NCBI RefSeq assembly: GCF_000202835.1 | Contig: NC_015178.1 | Location: 1 to 64,000 of the forward strand | Length of the DNA: 64,000 bases | From: Acidiphilium multivorum AIU301 | GTDB taxonomy: Bacteria > Pseudomonadota > Alphaproteobacteria > Acetobacterales > Acetobacteraceae | Direction of reading: 5' to 3' | In this document: piece by piece, positions 7,330 to 16,115 of the stretch | Numbering within the stretch: position 1 is the stretch's first letter | Layout: the number at the start of each line of letters is the position of its first letter | Made by a program: the position numbers and the translations under genes | Notes under the pieces: generated by a model | The model's database searches: none | What the model saw: only the letters and a program-made list of their open reading frames with translations | What the model was told of the DNA's origin: nothing

Positions 7330-9280
7330 GTTCGCGGTCATGAGGCAGATTTGGCTGTGTGTGGCTTGGGCAAGTGGTTGAATTGATTGGATTGAATGAT
7401 CGTGGAGTGGGCGGAATCTGCGCCAACACATAGACACACGACTCTCGGCCTTATGTCTTTTATAACCTGACGAGATACGCTATTCGATAGGCATGTATCT
7501 GCGTGTCACCCAGCGCCGGAACCGCGACGGCTCCACGGTCCGCTACTATGGGCTCGCGGAGAACGTCTGGAACACCGACAGCAAGCGGTCGGAGACCCAG
7601 GTGATCCACAGTTTCGGCCGTGCGGATCAACTCGATCGCGCCGCTCTCGAGCGGCTGGTGCGCAGCATCAACCGTGTGCTGGGCGATGACGAGCAGGTCG
7701 GTGATGGCGCGCCGGCAGGCACCGCGCCGCCCGATATCGAGATCGACGCCGCCTTCGAGTTCGGCATTCCGTTGACAGCGCGGCATCTGTGGGAGGAACT
7801 CGGCATCGGCCCGCCGGTCAGGGATTGCCTGAGCAAGGCCGAACTCACCGCCCCGCATGAGGCAGCGTTGTTCGCGATGGCGGCGAACCGGCTCGATGAT
7901 CCGGGCTCGAAGCGTGCCTGCGCGGAGCGGTGGCTCACCGACACTGCCTGGCTGCCGGAGGCGACTGGTTTGACGGTCGACCACCTCTACCGCGCCCTCG
8001 ATGTTCTGGCGGTCTGGGCCGACGCGATCGAGCGGGCGGTGTTCCTGCGGGCCGCCGACCTGTTCCGCCTCGATGTCGATCTGATCTTCTATGACACCAC
8101 GACGGCCTATTTCGAGATCGACGAGGCCGACGAGACCGAGCAAGTCTGGGCCGGGCGGCTGTTCGCCCCGCTGCGCCGGCGCGGCCACAGCAAGGAGGGA
8201 CGCGACAATCAGCCGCAGGTGATCATCGCCATGGCGGTGACACGGGACGGCATGCCGGTTCGCTCCTGGGTGCTGCCGGGCGACACCGCCGATGTCGCGA
8301 CGGTGGCGCGGATCAAGGAGGATCTGCGCGCCTGGAACCTTGGGCGCTGCCTGTTCGTCGGCGACGCTGGCATGTATTCGGCGGACAATCTGATGGCGCT
8401 GAGCAAGGGGCTCGGCCGCTACATCCTGGCGGTGCCGATGCGCCGGCTGCGCGATGTGGATGAGGCGGTTCTGACCCGACCGGGGCGCTATCGGAAGGTT
8501 GCCGACAATCTTCAGGCCAAGGAGGTCGTGGTCGGCGACGGTGAGCGGCGCAAGCGTTACGTTCTTTGCCTGAACCCTGAGGAAGCCGAGCGGCAGCGCC
8601 AGCATCGCGACGAGGTTCTGGCCGGCCTGCGCGCCGAACTGGCGTTGCTCGCCGCCCGAGATGCCGAGCATCCCAAGGCCGCCTGCGCGCTGCTCACCTC
8701 GCGCCGCTACGGCCGCTACCTGAGCACGGATGCGGCCGGCAGGCCGCATCTGGATTCCGGAAAGATCGCCCATGCCGCCCGCTTCGACGGCAAGTTCGTC
8801 GTGATCACCAACGACGACACGCTGTCCACCGAGGACGTCGCCCTCGGCTACAAAGGCGGAACCATCATCGAAGCCTGCTTCCGGCGGATGAAGCAGACCG
8901 GGCTCGAGGTCCGGCCGATGTATCACTGGAGCCCGCGCCGGATCGAGGCGCATGTCAGGCTCTGCGTCCTTGCCCTGCAGATACAGCGCTCGGCGGAGTT
9001 GCGCTGCGGCCTTCCCTGGGCGCGGATCGCCCACATCCTGGCCGGCCTCAAGGCGGTCCGCTATCAGATCGCCGGCCGGACTATTGTTCAGCGCACGAAA
9101 ATCAGCCCCGAAGCTGCCGAGACCCTCAAAAACCTTGGAATATCAAAGCCAAAGAAGCTGCTCACAGTCATCGAGCCGCCGCAGGCCAACGCCACCTCAT
9201 AGATACACGCCCCGATTCCGTATCGAAAATCCATCGGAAAATAGACAGACTTTCCTCACGTCTGCCTCATGACCGCGAAC
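7330..9280 (+). mobile_element. Complete IS1634-family element with 20-bp perfect inverted repeats
   Basis: The ends are GTTCGCGGTCATGAGGCAGA at 7330-7349 and its exact complement at 9261-9280, enclosing one transposase gene. No target duplication is present. The left neighbour is the 5' part of an IS1111-type element and the right neighbour is the 3' part of an IS5-like transposase. This points to recombination between two copies rather than a simple insertion. Confidence 0.8.
7493..9202 (+). CDS. IS1634-family DDE transposase
   Basis: This 569-residue protein has the expected length for IS1634 transposases. The N-terminus MYLRVTQRRNRDGSTVRYY is typical. The first catalytic Asp is probably in LIFYDTTTAYFE, the second in LFVGDAGMYS, and the Glu in GGTIIEACFRRMK. 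The gene fills almost all of the element and has no frameshift, so it is likely active. Confidence 0.92.
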   Translation: MYLRVTQRRNRDGSTVRYYGLAENVWNTDSKRSETQVIHSFGRADQLDRAALERLVRSINRVLGDDEQVGDGAPAGTAPPDIEIDAAFEFGIPLTARHLWEELGIGPPVRDCLSKAELTAPHEAALFAMAANRLDDPGSKRACAERWLTDTAWLPEATGLTVDHLYRALDVLAVWADAIERAVFLRAADLFRLDVDLIFYDTTTAYFEIDEADETEQVWAGRLFAPLRRRGHSKEGRDNQPQVIIAMAVTRDGMPVRSWVLPGDTADVATVARIKEDLRAWNLGRCLFVGDAGMYSADNLMALSKGLGRYILAVPMRRLRDVDEAVLTRPGRYRKVADNLQAKEVVVGDGERRKRYVLCLNPEEAERQRQHRDEVLAGLRAELALLAARDAEHPKAACALLTSRRYGRYLSTDAAGRPHLDSGKIAHAARFDGKFVVITNDDTLSTEDVALGYKGGTIIEACFRRMKQTGLEVRPMYHWSPRRIEAHVRLCVLALQIQRSAELRCGLPWARIAHILAGLKAVRYQIAGRTIVQRTKISPEAAETLKNLGISKPKKLLTVIEPPQANATS

Positions 9281-9628
9281 CCGGGCTATGTCGACCGCGG
9301 CTATCGCGGCCACAGCGTCGAAGCCGAGGGCAGAAGGATCTTCATCTCCCGCCAGAAACGCGGCATCACCCCCACCATCCGCCGCGAGTTGCGCCGACGC
9401 ACAGCCATCGAACCCGTCATCGGCCAAATGAAGACCGATGGCCATCTGGGGCGAAACTTCCTGCTCGGCGTCGACGGTGATGCCATCAACGCCGTCCTCG
9501 CCGGCGTCGGCCACAACCTCCGCCTCCTCCGCAGATGGCTGATCAGGCTTCTTTGTGCCCTCGTCGCATGGCTCTCTGCCACAAACCGCTCACCAAGCCT
9601 CGGCTTCGCCCACCGCCAGATCACATAG
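9281..9628 (+). pseudogene. 3' fragment of an IS5-family transposase
   Basis: The frame reads NPGYVDRGYRGH, then KRGITPTIRRELRRRTAIEP and IGQMKTDGHLGRN. This is the C-terminal part of an IS5-type DDE transposase with the late Asp and Glu regions. The 5' portion is missing because the IS1634 right end replaces it. Confidence 0.8.
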
Positions 9629-9681
9629 TTCACAGGCGACTAGGTAACCATAAATCAAGTATTTCGTGCGATAGGGATCGA

Positions 9682-10242
9682 ATGCTGGGCATCATTCCTC
9701 ATACGATCGATCAGTATCTCAGGACCCGCGTTCCGCCTGAGGCCAGGGCGGGAATTCTCGGGCGCGCGGGATTTCCGGACGGGCAGACCTTCCGGCTCGA
9801 TACGGAATATGACGACGAGGCCTGTTGCGCGCTGGTCGATGCGATCGCCGCGGAAACCGGCACGACAACCGAGGCCGTATTCGATGAGATCTCGGCGTTC
9901 TTCCTCGACTGGGCGGAACGCACCTTCTCGGGATTTTTCAAGGTTGCGCCGGATACGCGCGGCTTTCTCCTGCTGCAACCGGAGATCCATAGCAGCCTTG
10001 CCTGTGGGCTGCGGGCCAGCGGGCAGCGAAAGGTGGCCGACAAGTTCAGGGTCGAGGCGCTGCCGGACGGGGTGCGGATGCATTACCGCTCGTCGAACCG
10101 GCTCGGCTATTTCTACTGCGCGCTCGCCCGCTGCCTCGCCGCCCGCAGGGGCGAGGTGGCCGAGATCAGCTTTCTCGACGGCGATGTCGACTCGGCCGCC
10201 GCGATCATCGAGGTGAGGCTAAAACCGGCGCTGGCGGCCTGA
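9682..10242 (+). CDS. H-NOX-like (heme NO-binding, HNOB) sensor protein
   Basis: The 186-residue protein has the length and order of stand-alone bacterial H-NOX domains: N-terminal [11 protein letters not shown], an acidic [19 protein letters not shown] helix, and a candidate proximal heme-ligand His at residue 103 (PEIHSSL). The heme-propionate motif is altered: canonical YxSxR appears as YRSSNR, one residue longer, so heme binding needs testing. It lies 5 bp upstream of a PAS-GGDEF-EAL gene, the usual output partner of NO-sensing H-NOX proteins. The start at MLGII has AGGGA seven bases upstream; an earlier in-frame start lies within IS sequence. Confidence 0.75.
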   Translation: MLGIIPHTIDQYLRTRVPPEARAGILGRAGFPDGQTFRLDTEYDDEACCALVDAIAAETGTTTEAVFDEISAFFLDWAERTFSGFFKVAPDTRGFLLLQPEIHSSLACGLRASGQRKVADKFRVEALPDGVRMHYRSSNRLGYFYCALARCLAARRGEVAEISFLDGDVDSAAAIIEVRLKPALAA

Positions 10243-10247
10243 CGCGC

Positions 10248-12110
10248 ATGGATCAGGCCGAAACGCTCGATCGCGCCGCGGTCGAGGCCCTGTGCGAGGC
10301 GATGTGTGGCGTTGTCTCCGGCGACCTGTCGGTGCGGCTGCGGACGGCGAGCGCGGACCTGACGGTCCAGAAACTGTCGCTGCTCGCGAATTTCATGCTG
10401 GAGACCGCCCAGCGCGCGGTGGAGCGCAGCCGGGCCTATGCCGGGGCACTCGACAACGTGCAGCGCATCGCACGGCTTTCGGCCTGGCAACTGGTGTTGC
10501 CCGACCAAGAGGTCGTGCCGGTCGGCACCGCGGCGGGCCTGCCGGATGCGGCGGCCGCGCCGCTGCGGGGGACCGCGTGGTTCCTCGACCGCGTGGGCCC
10601 CGGCTGTCGCGCCGCGATGGCCGCCCTGTTCCAGGGCGATGGCGGGACGCTCGAATGGCTGGCGGCGGATGGCGAGGCCTGGTTCCGCACCGAGGTCGCC
10701 GCCCTGCGCGACGAGGGCGGGCTCTCGGGGTATCTCGTGATCACCCAGGACGTCTCCGAGCGCCGGCGGGCGACCGAGCGCATTCGCTATCTCGCCGAGC
10801 ACGACCCGCTGACCGGGCTCGCCAACCGGAGACGGCTGCACGAGCAACTCGAAGGGGAACTCGAGGCCGGCCGCCGGCAGGGTACGAAATTCGCGGTCCA
10901 TGTCATCGATGTCGACCGATTCAAGACGGTGAACGACCTGTTCGGCCATGCCGCGGGCGACCGGCTGCTGGTCGATCTCGCCACCTGCCTGCGGCAGGAA
11001 GCGCGGGAAAGCGACATGATCGCCCGCATCGGCGGCGACGAATTCGTCGTCCTGCAGACCGGGATCGGCGATGCGCGGGACGCCGGGGCGCTGGCCGGGC
11101 GGCTGGTCGGGGCGGTGAGCGCGCGGCTCGCCGAGACCGGCGCGCGCGCGCTGGCGGCGACGGTCTCGATCGGCATCGCGCTGGCGCCAGATGACGGCAC
11201 GACCGCCGAGGCCCTGCTCTCGCATGCCGACATGGCGCTCTACCAGGTGAAGTCGACCGGACGGAACGGCTTCGCCTTCTTCAACACCGAGATCAACGAG
11301 GCCCAGCTCGCCCGTCGGCGGATGGAGGCGGAACTGCGCGGCGCCTGCGAGCGAGGCGAAATGGCGGTGCACTACCAGCCCCTGTTCGAGATCGCGTCCG
11401 ACCGGGTCGTCGGGTTCGAGGCGCTGGTACGCTGGCGGTGGAACGGCGAGGAGATCTCGCCGGCCACGTTCATCCCGATCGCCGAGGAGTCGGGCAGTAT
11501 CATCGAGATCGGCCGCTTCGTGCTGCGCGAGGCGTGCCGCGAGGCGGCGGGCTGGCCGGCGAAGCTGCGCGTCGCCGTCAATATCTCGGCGCTGCAGATC
11601 CAGGACGGCGGGCTGCCCGATCTTGTCGCCACCGTGCTGGAGGAGACCGGTCTGGAGGCCGGGCGGCTCGAACTCGAGGTGACCGAGTCGCTGCTGCTCG
11701 CCAATGCCGAGGCGGCGACCGAGGTGCTCGCGCGGATCCGGGCGCTCGGGGTGACGATCTCGCTCGACGATTTCGGCACCGGCTATTCCTCGCTGGCGAC
11801 GCTGCGGATGTTCCCCTTCGACAAGATCAAGCTCGACCGCTCCTTCGTCAATGATCTCGGACGGCTCGGCGAGGCGGAAGCGATCGTGATGGCGGTGCTC
11901 GGGCTCGGCCGCGCGCTCGACGTCTCGGTGGTCGCGGAAGGGGTGGAAACCAAGGAACAGGCCGCCATGCTGCGAGAGGCAGGATGCTCGCTGCTGCAGG
12001 GCTACCTGATCGGCCGACCGGCACCGATCGCCCGGTTCAGCGCGGAGGTCGGCCGCGACGTTACGAGCAGGATGACGAAAACACCGATACCTGCGGATTC
12101 GCCTGGTTAG
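10248..12110 (+). CDS. PAS-GGDEF-EAL cyclic-di-GMP synthase/phosphodiesterase
   Basis: The 620-residue soluble protein has an N-terminal helical region (about 1-65), a PAS-like domain ending in [15 protein letters not shown], a GGDEF domain (about 175-345) and an EAL domain (about 355-605). The synthase motif GGDEF is intact. An RESD sequence five residues before it forms a standard allosteric I-site. The phosphodiesterase motifs [23 protein letters not shown] and AEGVET are also intact, so both activities are possible. It sits 5 bp after the H-NOX gene. By analogy with known H-NOX pairs, ligand state probably tunes c-di-GMP output. Confidence 0.95.
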   Translation: MDQAETLDRAAVEALCEAMCGVVSGDLSVRLRTASADLTVQKLSLLANFMLETAQRAVERSRAYAGALDNVQRIARLSAWQLVLPDQEVVPVGTAAGLPDAAAAPLRGTAWFLDRVGPGCRAAMAALFQGDGGTLEWLAADGEAWFRTEVAALRDEGGLSGYLVITQDVSERRRATERIRYLAEHDPLTGLANRRRLHEQLEGELEAGRRQGTKFAVHVIDVDRFKTVNDLFGHAAGDRLLVDLATCLRQEARESDMIARIGGDEFVVLQTGIGDARDAGALAGRLVGAVSARLAETGARALAATVSIGIALAPDDGTTAEALLSHADMALYQVKSTGRNGFAFFNTEINEAQLARRRMEAELRGACERGEMAVHYQPLFEIASDRVVGFEALVRWRWNGEEISPATFIPIAEESGSIIEIGRFVLREACREAAGWPAKLRVAVNISALQIQDGGLPDLVATVLEETGLEAGRLELEVTESLLLANAEAATEVLARIRALGVTISLDDFGTGYSSLATLRMFPFDKIKLDRSFVNDLGRLGEAEAIVMAVLGLGRALDVSVVAEGVETKEQAAMLREAGCSLLQGYLIGRPAPIARFSAEVGRDVTSRMTKTPIPADSPG

Positions 12111-12127
12111 GCAACCCGGGCCAGCTA

Positions 12128-12980
12128 GTGTCCTGATTCTGTAGTTTCTCCGATTTGGCTTGAGCGCTGGCAGAAGCGCTGGATAGCGGCGAGGATGTTG
12201 TCGGCGGACTTGGTCCAGCGGAAGGGCTTTGGGATCGGCGTTATGAGCGTCGATGAAGGCGCGGATATCGCTTTCCAGCTGCTGGGTTGAGCGGTGGACG
12301 CCGCGTCTGATCTGCTTTTCGGTCACCAAGGCGAAGAAGCGCTCGACTTGGTTACTCCAGGATGCTCCGGTGGGGGTGAAGTGGACATGCCAGCGCGGGC
12401 GCTTGGCGAGCCAATCGCGGATCGGTTTGGTCTTGTGGGTGGCGTAGTTGTCCATCACCAGATGGACGTCGAGGTTGCTCGGCACGTTGGCCTCGATCTG
12501 GTCGAGGAACTTCCTGAACTCGCTGGAACGGTGCTTGGGGTAGCAGCGGCCGATGACCGCACCGGTGGCGATGTCGAGCGCGGCGAACAGCGAGGTTCGG
12601 CATGCCGGGTGTAGTCGTGGGTTCGGCGCTCGATCTGGCCGGGGCGCATCGGCAGCAGTGGTTGCGTACGGTCAAGCGCCTGGATCTGCGATTTCTCGTC
12701 GACACACAGCACCAGCGCCCGTTCAGGCGGCGCCATGTAGAGGCCGACAATGTCACGGACCTTCTCGACGAAGAGGGGATCGTTGGAGAGCTTGAACGTC
12801 TCGCTCCGGTGGGGTTGCAGGCCGAAAGCGCACCAGATGCGATGGATGGTGGATGGCACGTAGCCGACCGCCCTGGCCATCAAACGGAGCGACCAGTGCG
12901 TCGCCCCGGGCGGCGTTGTCTCCAGCGTCAGGCGGATCGTCTCGGCGATCTCGTCGTCACCGATCGGACCAACAAAAACG
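12128..12980 (-). pseudogene. Broken IS630-family transposase
   Basis: Read from the right, the frame gives [37 protein letters not shown] (first Asp) and ERRTHDY. It then shifts by one base near 12597 to continue as [13 protein letters not shown] and [10 protein letters not shown] (second Asp), then [15 protein letters not shown] (Glu). A second shift near 12235 precedes the C-terminus [18 protein letters not shown]. The N-terminal HTH of about 100 residues is missing. Two frameshifts and the deletion make it inactive without help from another copy. Confidence 0.85.
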
Positions 12981-13028
12981 CGCCATAATTCATGTGCAAA
13001 CTGCCCCTCTTGCAGGGGGATGAAAATC

Positions 13029-13391
13029 ATGAAAGCCAAGCACATTGGACTCATTGTCAGCCTCTTCACCCTAGCCATCGCTGGTTCTACATCGATCGCG
13101 ATAGCAGGACCGCCACCATGGGCCGGCGGTCCTCATGGTCCTCCACCTCCAGGCTGGGGCCACGCACCCGGACCACCGCCCTGGGCGCACGGCCCGCACA
13201 GGCCTTGGGGATGGTGGTATCCAGGCCCCCCCCCTCCACCGCCTGTTGTGTATTATGCTCCCCCGCCAGTCATATATGTGCCGCCGCCGCCACCGCCTCC
13301 TCCTCCGCCGCCGCCGGTGGTATATGCGCCACCACCTGTATACTTCGGGCCGCCTTCACTATCCTTTGGTGTAACCTTCCCTCTCCATTAG
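13029..13391 (+). CDS. Secreted proline/glycine-rich protein
   Basis: After an N-terminal signal peptide ([19 protein letters not shown], cleavage likely after SIAIA) the mature region is almost wholly Pro, Gly, Trp, Tyr and His. It has PPPPGWGH-type and poly-Pro runs and a C-terminal FGVTFPLH. I chose the ATG at 13029 because AGGGGG lies nine bases upstream; another in-frame ATG three codons earlier has no spacing. Such proteins occur widely in Acetobacteraceae without known function and could be envelope-associated. The gene begins a few tens of bases after the broken IS630 end, so its native promoter may be lost or IS-derived. Confidence 0.6.
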   Translation: MKAKHIGLIVSLFTLAIAGSTSIAIAGPPPWAGGPHGPPPPGWGHAPGPPPWAHGPHRPWGWWYPGPPPPPPVVYYAPPPVIYVPPPPPPPPPPPPVVYAPPPVYFGPPSLSFGVTFPLH

Positions 13392-13479
13392 GAAAGTATC
13401 GACACGGACAAGATCAGAACATAAAACGAACAAAGGAGTTGCTCCCTGAAGTTCCAGGATAGGTGATCACACTATCGTT

Positions 13480-13653
13480 ATGAACCGGACCGTTCTCCAG
13501 ATCGATCTTGAACTCGATGCCGAGCGGCGGCTCCTCGATGCCGCCGTCGCTGAAGCCCGGGCCGATCTCCGGCCGGCTGTGCCGCATGAGCAGGTGCGAG
13601 CCGATCTCCTGCGCGAGATCAAGCGGCTGAATCTGGCGATCGCTGGTCACTGA
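13480..13653 (+). CDS. Small antitoxin of a RelE/ParE-type pair
   Basis: A 57-residue ORF (MNRTVLQIDLELDAERRLLD at the N-terminus) precedes the toxin gene by only 2 bp. It is charged and helical, like short type II antitoxins that bind the toxin and repress their own promoter. I do not recognise a specific family. Its position, size and tight spacing are the main evidence. Confidence 0.68.
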   Translation: MNRTVLQIDLELDAERRLLDAAVAEARADLRPAVPHEQVRADLLREIKRLNLAIAGH

Positions 13654-13655
13654 GC

Positions 13656-13934
13656 ATGCAGGTCGAATGGCATCAGCTTGCCCTGGAAGATCGTGATGTC
13701 ATTGTTGCTTATCTCGAACTGCTCAACCCGAACGCAGCCTCAAGCGTTCTGCGTGGACTGGTGCTCGCCGGCGACAGCCTGGCACTGTTTCCCGCCCGGG
13801 GCCGCTTGGGCTTGGCCGCCGGCACCCGGGAACTGGTGGCGGTGTGGCCGTATCTGATCGTGTATGAGGTCGATACGTCATCCGATACGGTGCGGATTCT
13901 CCGTATCTGGTACGAAGCCCAGGATCGACCGTGA
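13656..13934 (+). CDS. RelE/ParE-superfamily toxin
   Basis: The 92-residue protein has the RelE/ParE fold signature: WHQLALEDRDVIVAYLELLN (helix 1-2), FPARGRLGLAAGTRELV and the C-terminal strand pair YLIVYEVDTSSDTVRILRIWYEAQDRP. The arginine-rich end fits either mRNA cleavage (RelE) or gyrase inhibition (ParE); sequence alone does not decide. It is coupled to the upstream antitoxin ORF and probably serves as a plasmid addiction module. Confidence 0.87.
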   Translation: MQVEWHQLALEDRDVIVAYLELLNPNAASSVLRGLVLAGDSLALFPARGRLGLAAGTRELVAVWPYLIVYEVDTSSDTVRILRIWYEAQDRP

Positions 13935-13953
13935 TGAATGCCAAAAAGAAAAT

Positions 13954-13972
13954 GGCGGCCTTTAAGGCCGCC
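13954..13972. terminator. Strong GC hairpin after the toxin gene
   Basis: GGCGGCCTTTAAGGCCGCC forms a 7-bp GC-rich stem 20 bp after the toxin stop. The T-tract expected of an intrinsic terminator is on the minus strand (AAAAAGAAAAT precedes it), so it would stop leftward transcription best. It may be bidirectional or simply an IS-related hairpin. Confidence 0.42.
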
Positions 13973-14660
13973 AAGTTAAGAGATTGGGAGCGAACCTCAG
14001 CGGAGATCGCTTTCCGCTTCACGGTCCGATATGGCCCGGTTTGGCGGGGCTGCAATATGCATGTTTTGAGAGGTGATGTGGGGCGGCGGCCAGTCTGCCG
14101 CCATGACACGAGAGCGTAATATCGCCTTGAAATCAGGGCTGGAAAACGCATGTCAAACTCCGGACAAGGCTTTTGGGTTGCCTTTCCAATCGTCTCAGCG
14201 TTTAGCGATCTGCCACTCAGCGACCCCGGCCCATGGGGTCGCCATTTTCTCGTCTGCACCACACCAGACGCGACACTCCCCGCGGCGAAAGGCGACCAGG
14301 GGCAGCCAGCAATCATGCGACTGGTGAAAGAGCCGAGAGAAAGGATTCGTGCCTGCCATCCTGGCGAGCTTGTGGCGCGTTGATTTGACAGTCTATGGGG
14401 CGGGCTCTGGAGTTCGCCGGCGGCCTGTGCGGTGTCTATGTGACGACTTCGCGGCGACTTGCCAGGAAGTTCCATAATGCCGAATCTGGGACGCAATCAT
14501 TCCTTCGAGACACGCTCCAGGTAGATCGCAGGACCATCAGCCGTAGATTTTCGATTTCATGACAAGATATTTTACATATCATGAATATTTTCATATAAAG
14601 ATGATAGATAAGTTCGTCCCTGACGTAAGCGCAGGCGTCAAAAGCATCTTTACGATAGGG
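13973..14660. other. Non-coding or unrecognised stretch with falling GC
   Basis: No convincing gene is visible. Short ORFs on both strands lack recognisable domains. From about 14540 the base composition turns AT-rich, leading into the small secreted protein and the AT-rich regulator beyond IS1595. This suggests the island border lies here. A possible -35-like TTGACA occurs near 14387, but no matching -10 was chosen. Confidence 0.45.
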
Positions 14661-14668
14661 CATAGTCG

Positions 14669-14905
14669 ATGTTGACATGGACAAGGATTGGGCTCCCCCA
14701 ACGGGTCGCCATTGTGGCCGTCATCAGCTTTGGGGCTGCCACTTTTGCACAAGCTCACTCATTTCCGACGCAACCCCAAACTGTTTCAGTGCCGGGCACA
14801 GTATTGGAGTGCCACCATCAGTATGGTGCATCATATATGCATTTTTGTGTAAATCCCACCAAAGCAAATTCTCCGGAAAAGAGGGATGCTTGCCTATCCG
14901 GTTGA
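14669..14905 (+). pseudogene. Small secreted protein truncated by IS1595
   Basis: The N-terminus is a clear signal peptide (MLTWTRIGLPQRVAIVAVIS, cleavage probably after FAQA). The mature part has two Cys (VLECHHQYG and MHFCVNPTK). The last five codons lie in the IS1595 left inverted repeat, so the present C-terminus is IS-encoded. Removing the IS and one 8-bp target copy continues the frame for about 25 more residues (GATTATAAAAATGAA onward, ending VGS), giving a protein near 98 residues. I do not recognise the family. It may have belonged to the same AT-rich island as the downstream regulator. Confidence 0.6.
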
Positions 14906-15968
14906 CTCCCATACCTACTAGATCTAGTGTTGGGCATGGATGTCCTGGCCCGTGAAGACCTGCCGTTCCCGCAGTCTCTGCCGGAATTCCAGCGTATTTT
15001 CCCGAACGACGCGGCCTGTGCCGCCTATCTCGAAAGCGCCCGCTGGAATGGAGGGTTCGCCTGCCCAAGGTGCGGCGTCGTTGGCGAGCCGTTCCGTTTC
15101 GAGGCGCGCCCGGGCGTTCTGCGCTGCCGGGCCTGTCGCAAAGACGTAAGCCTGATGGCTGGGACCGTTATGGAACGCAGTCACACGCCGCTGTCGACTT
15201 GGTTCTGGGCGGCTTACTTGATCGCCAGCCAGACGCCCGGAATGTCGGCCGTCCAATTTCAGCGGCAACTCGGCCTGTCGCGCTACGAGACCGCCTTCGG
15301 CATCCTTCATAAGCTGCGCGCCGGGATGGTGCGCCCCGAGCGCGACAAGATTGGCGACACGCCGCAAGAACACGTCGAAGTGGATGAAACGTGGGTTGGA
15401 GGACGAACCCGAGGCGATGGACGGGGTGTCCATCACAAGGTTCTCGTCGCCTGTGCCGTGGAGGTGCGCCACCGGAAACCGGGAACCAAGCTCGACAATC
15501 GGAAAGACGGTCGCTACGCGGGACGCGTTCGTCTCGCTGTTGTCCCCGACCGTAGCGCCAATTCGCTCTGCGGATTCGTCGAAAACGCCGTTGCTCCCGG
15601 ATCGCTGATCGTTACCGACGACTGGAGCGGCTATGCCGGTCTCGGAAGGCGCGGGTTCGACCACCATGCAATCGCCGAATGCGGCGACCCGGAGGTGGCA
15701 GAAGAATTCCTGCCGATCGTCCACTTGGTCTTTACCAACCTGAAGACCTGGATCAACGGCATCCATCACGGGGTCAGCGCCAAACATCTACAAGCCTACC
15801 TCAATGAATTCACGTTTCGGTTCAACCGGCGCCTCTATCCCTTCAACGCGTTCCGCTCGCTGCTCGGAATCGCGGGTAGGGCAGCCGCACCAACCTTTGA
15901 CGAGCTTTATTCCGGGGAATGGACACACCCTACATTTAGTGGGTGTGGGTAACAACCGGATAGGCAAG
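14889..15968 (+). mobile_element. IS1595-family insertion sequence with 8-bp target duplication
   Basis: The outer inverted repeats CTTGCCTATCCGGTTG (14889-14904) and its complement (15953-15968) are perfect. A further imperfect stretch (CCCAYACCYACTA) extends inward on both sides. The 8-bp direct repeat GAGGGATG flanks the element (14881-14888 and 15969-15976), the size typical of this family. It is 1080 bp long. Confidence 0.92.
14936..15952 (+). CDS. IS1595-family transposase (ISXO2-like)
   Basis: The protein of about 338 residues has an N-terminal zinc ribbon (CPRCGVVG and CRACRK) and an ISXO2-like DDE domain. The first acidic residue lies in HVEVDETWVGG, the second in IVTDDWSGY, and the conserved HLVFTNLKTWINGIHHGVS and YLNEFTFRFNRR blocks follow. 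The ATG is preceded by an in-frame GTG nine bases earlier that could also serve. The gene is intact. Confidence 0.92.
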   Translation: MDVLAREDLPFPQSLPEFQRIFPNDAACAAYLESARWNGGFACPRCGVVGEPFRFEARPGVLRCRACRKDVSLMAGTVMERSHTPLSTWFWAAYLIASQTPGMSAVQFQRQLGLSRYETAFGILHKLRAGMVRPERDKIGDTPQEHVEVDETWVGGRTRGDGRGVHHKVLVACAVEVRHRKPGTKLDNRKDGRYAGRVRLAVVPDRSANSLCGFVENAVAPGSLIVTDDWSGYAGLGRRGFDHHAIAECGDPEVAEEFLPIVHLVFTNLKTWINGIHHGVSAKHLQAYLNEFTFRFNRRLYPFNAFRSLLGIAGRAAAPTFDELYSGEWTHPTFSGCG

Positions 15969-15988
15969 GAGGGATGATTATAAAAATG

Positions 15989-16014
15989 AAAAATCCAAAA
16001 TAAAAGGATTTTTT
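15989..16014 (+). terminator. AT-rich hairpin with T-run
   Basis: AAAAATCC and GGATTTTTT form an 8-bp stem around a 9-base A-rich loop, ending in Ts. It lies about 100 bp before the AT-rich regulator and inside the reconstructed tail of the interrupted small gene. It is a weak terminator candidate, and low complexity makes chance pairing possible. Confidence 0.33.
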
Positions 16015-16115
16015 ATTGTAATTGGTCCGGCGACACCTCTTGTTGGATCTTGAAAAACATAAATAAAAATTTCCACAAACTTATTAAACAAATATTCGAG
16101 TGAGAAAACTCAAAG

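Noticed and set aside
7460-9034. A 524-codon minus-strand frame across the IS1634 transposase
   Set aside because: It has no recognisable domains and is an exact antisense of an intact transposase; high GC leaves long open shadows.
10113-12485. A 790-codon open frame on the minus strand across the GGDEF-EAL gene
   Set aside because: It is the antisense of a clearly conserved coding sequence. Only its first part, over the IS630 remnant, has real protein content.
13723-14496. A 257-codon minus-strand ORF over the toxin gene and the following gap
   Set aside because: Half of it is antisense to the RelE/ParE gene and the rest lacks domains or a ribosome site. I could not support it as a gene.
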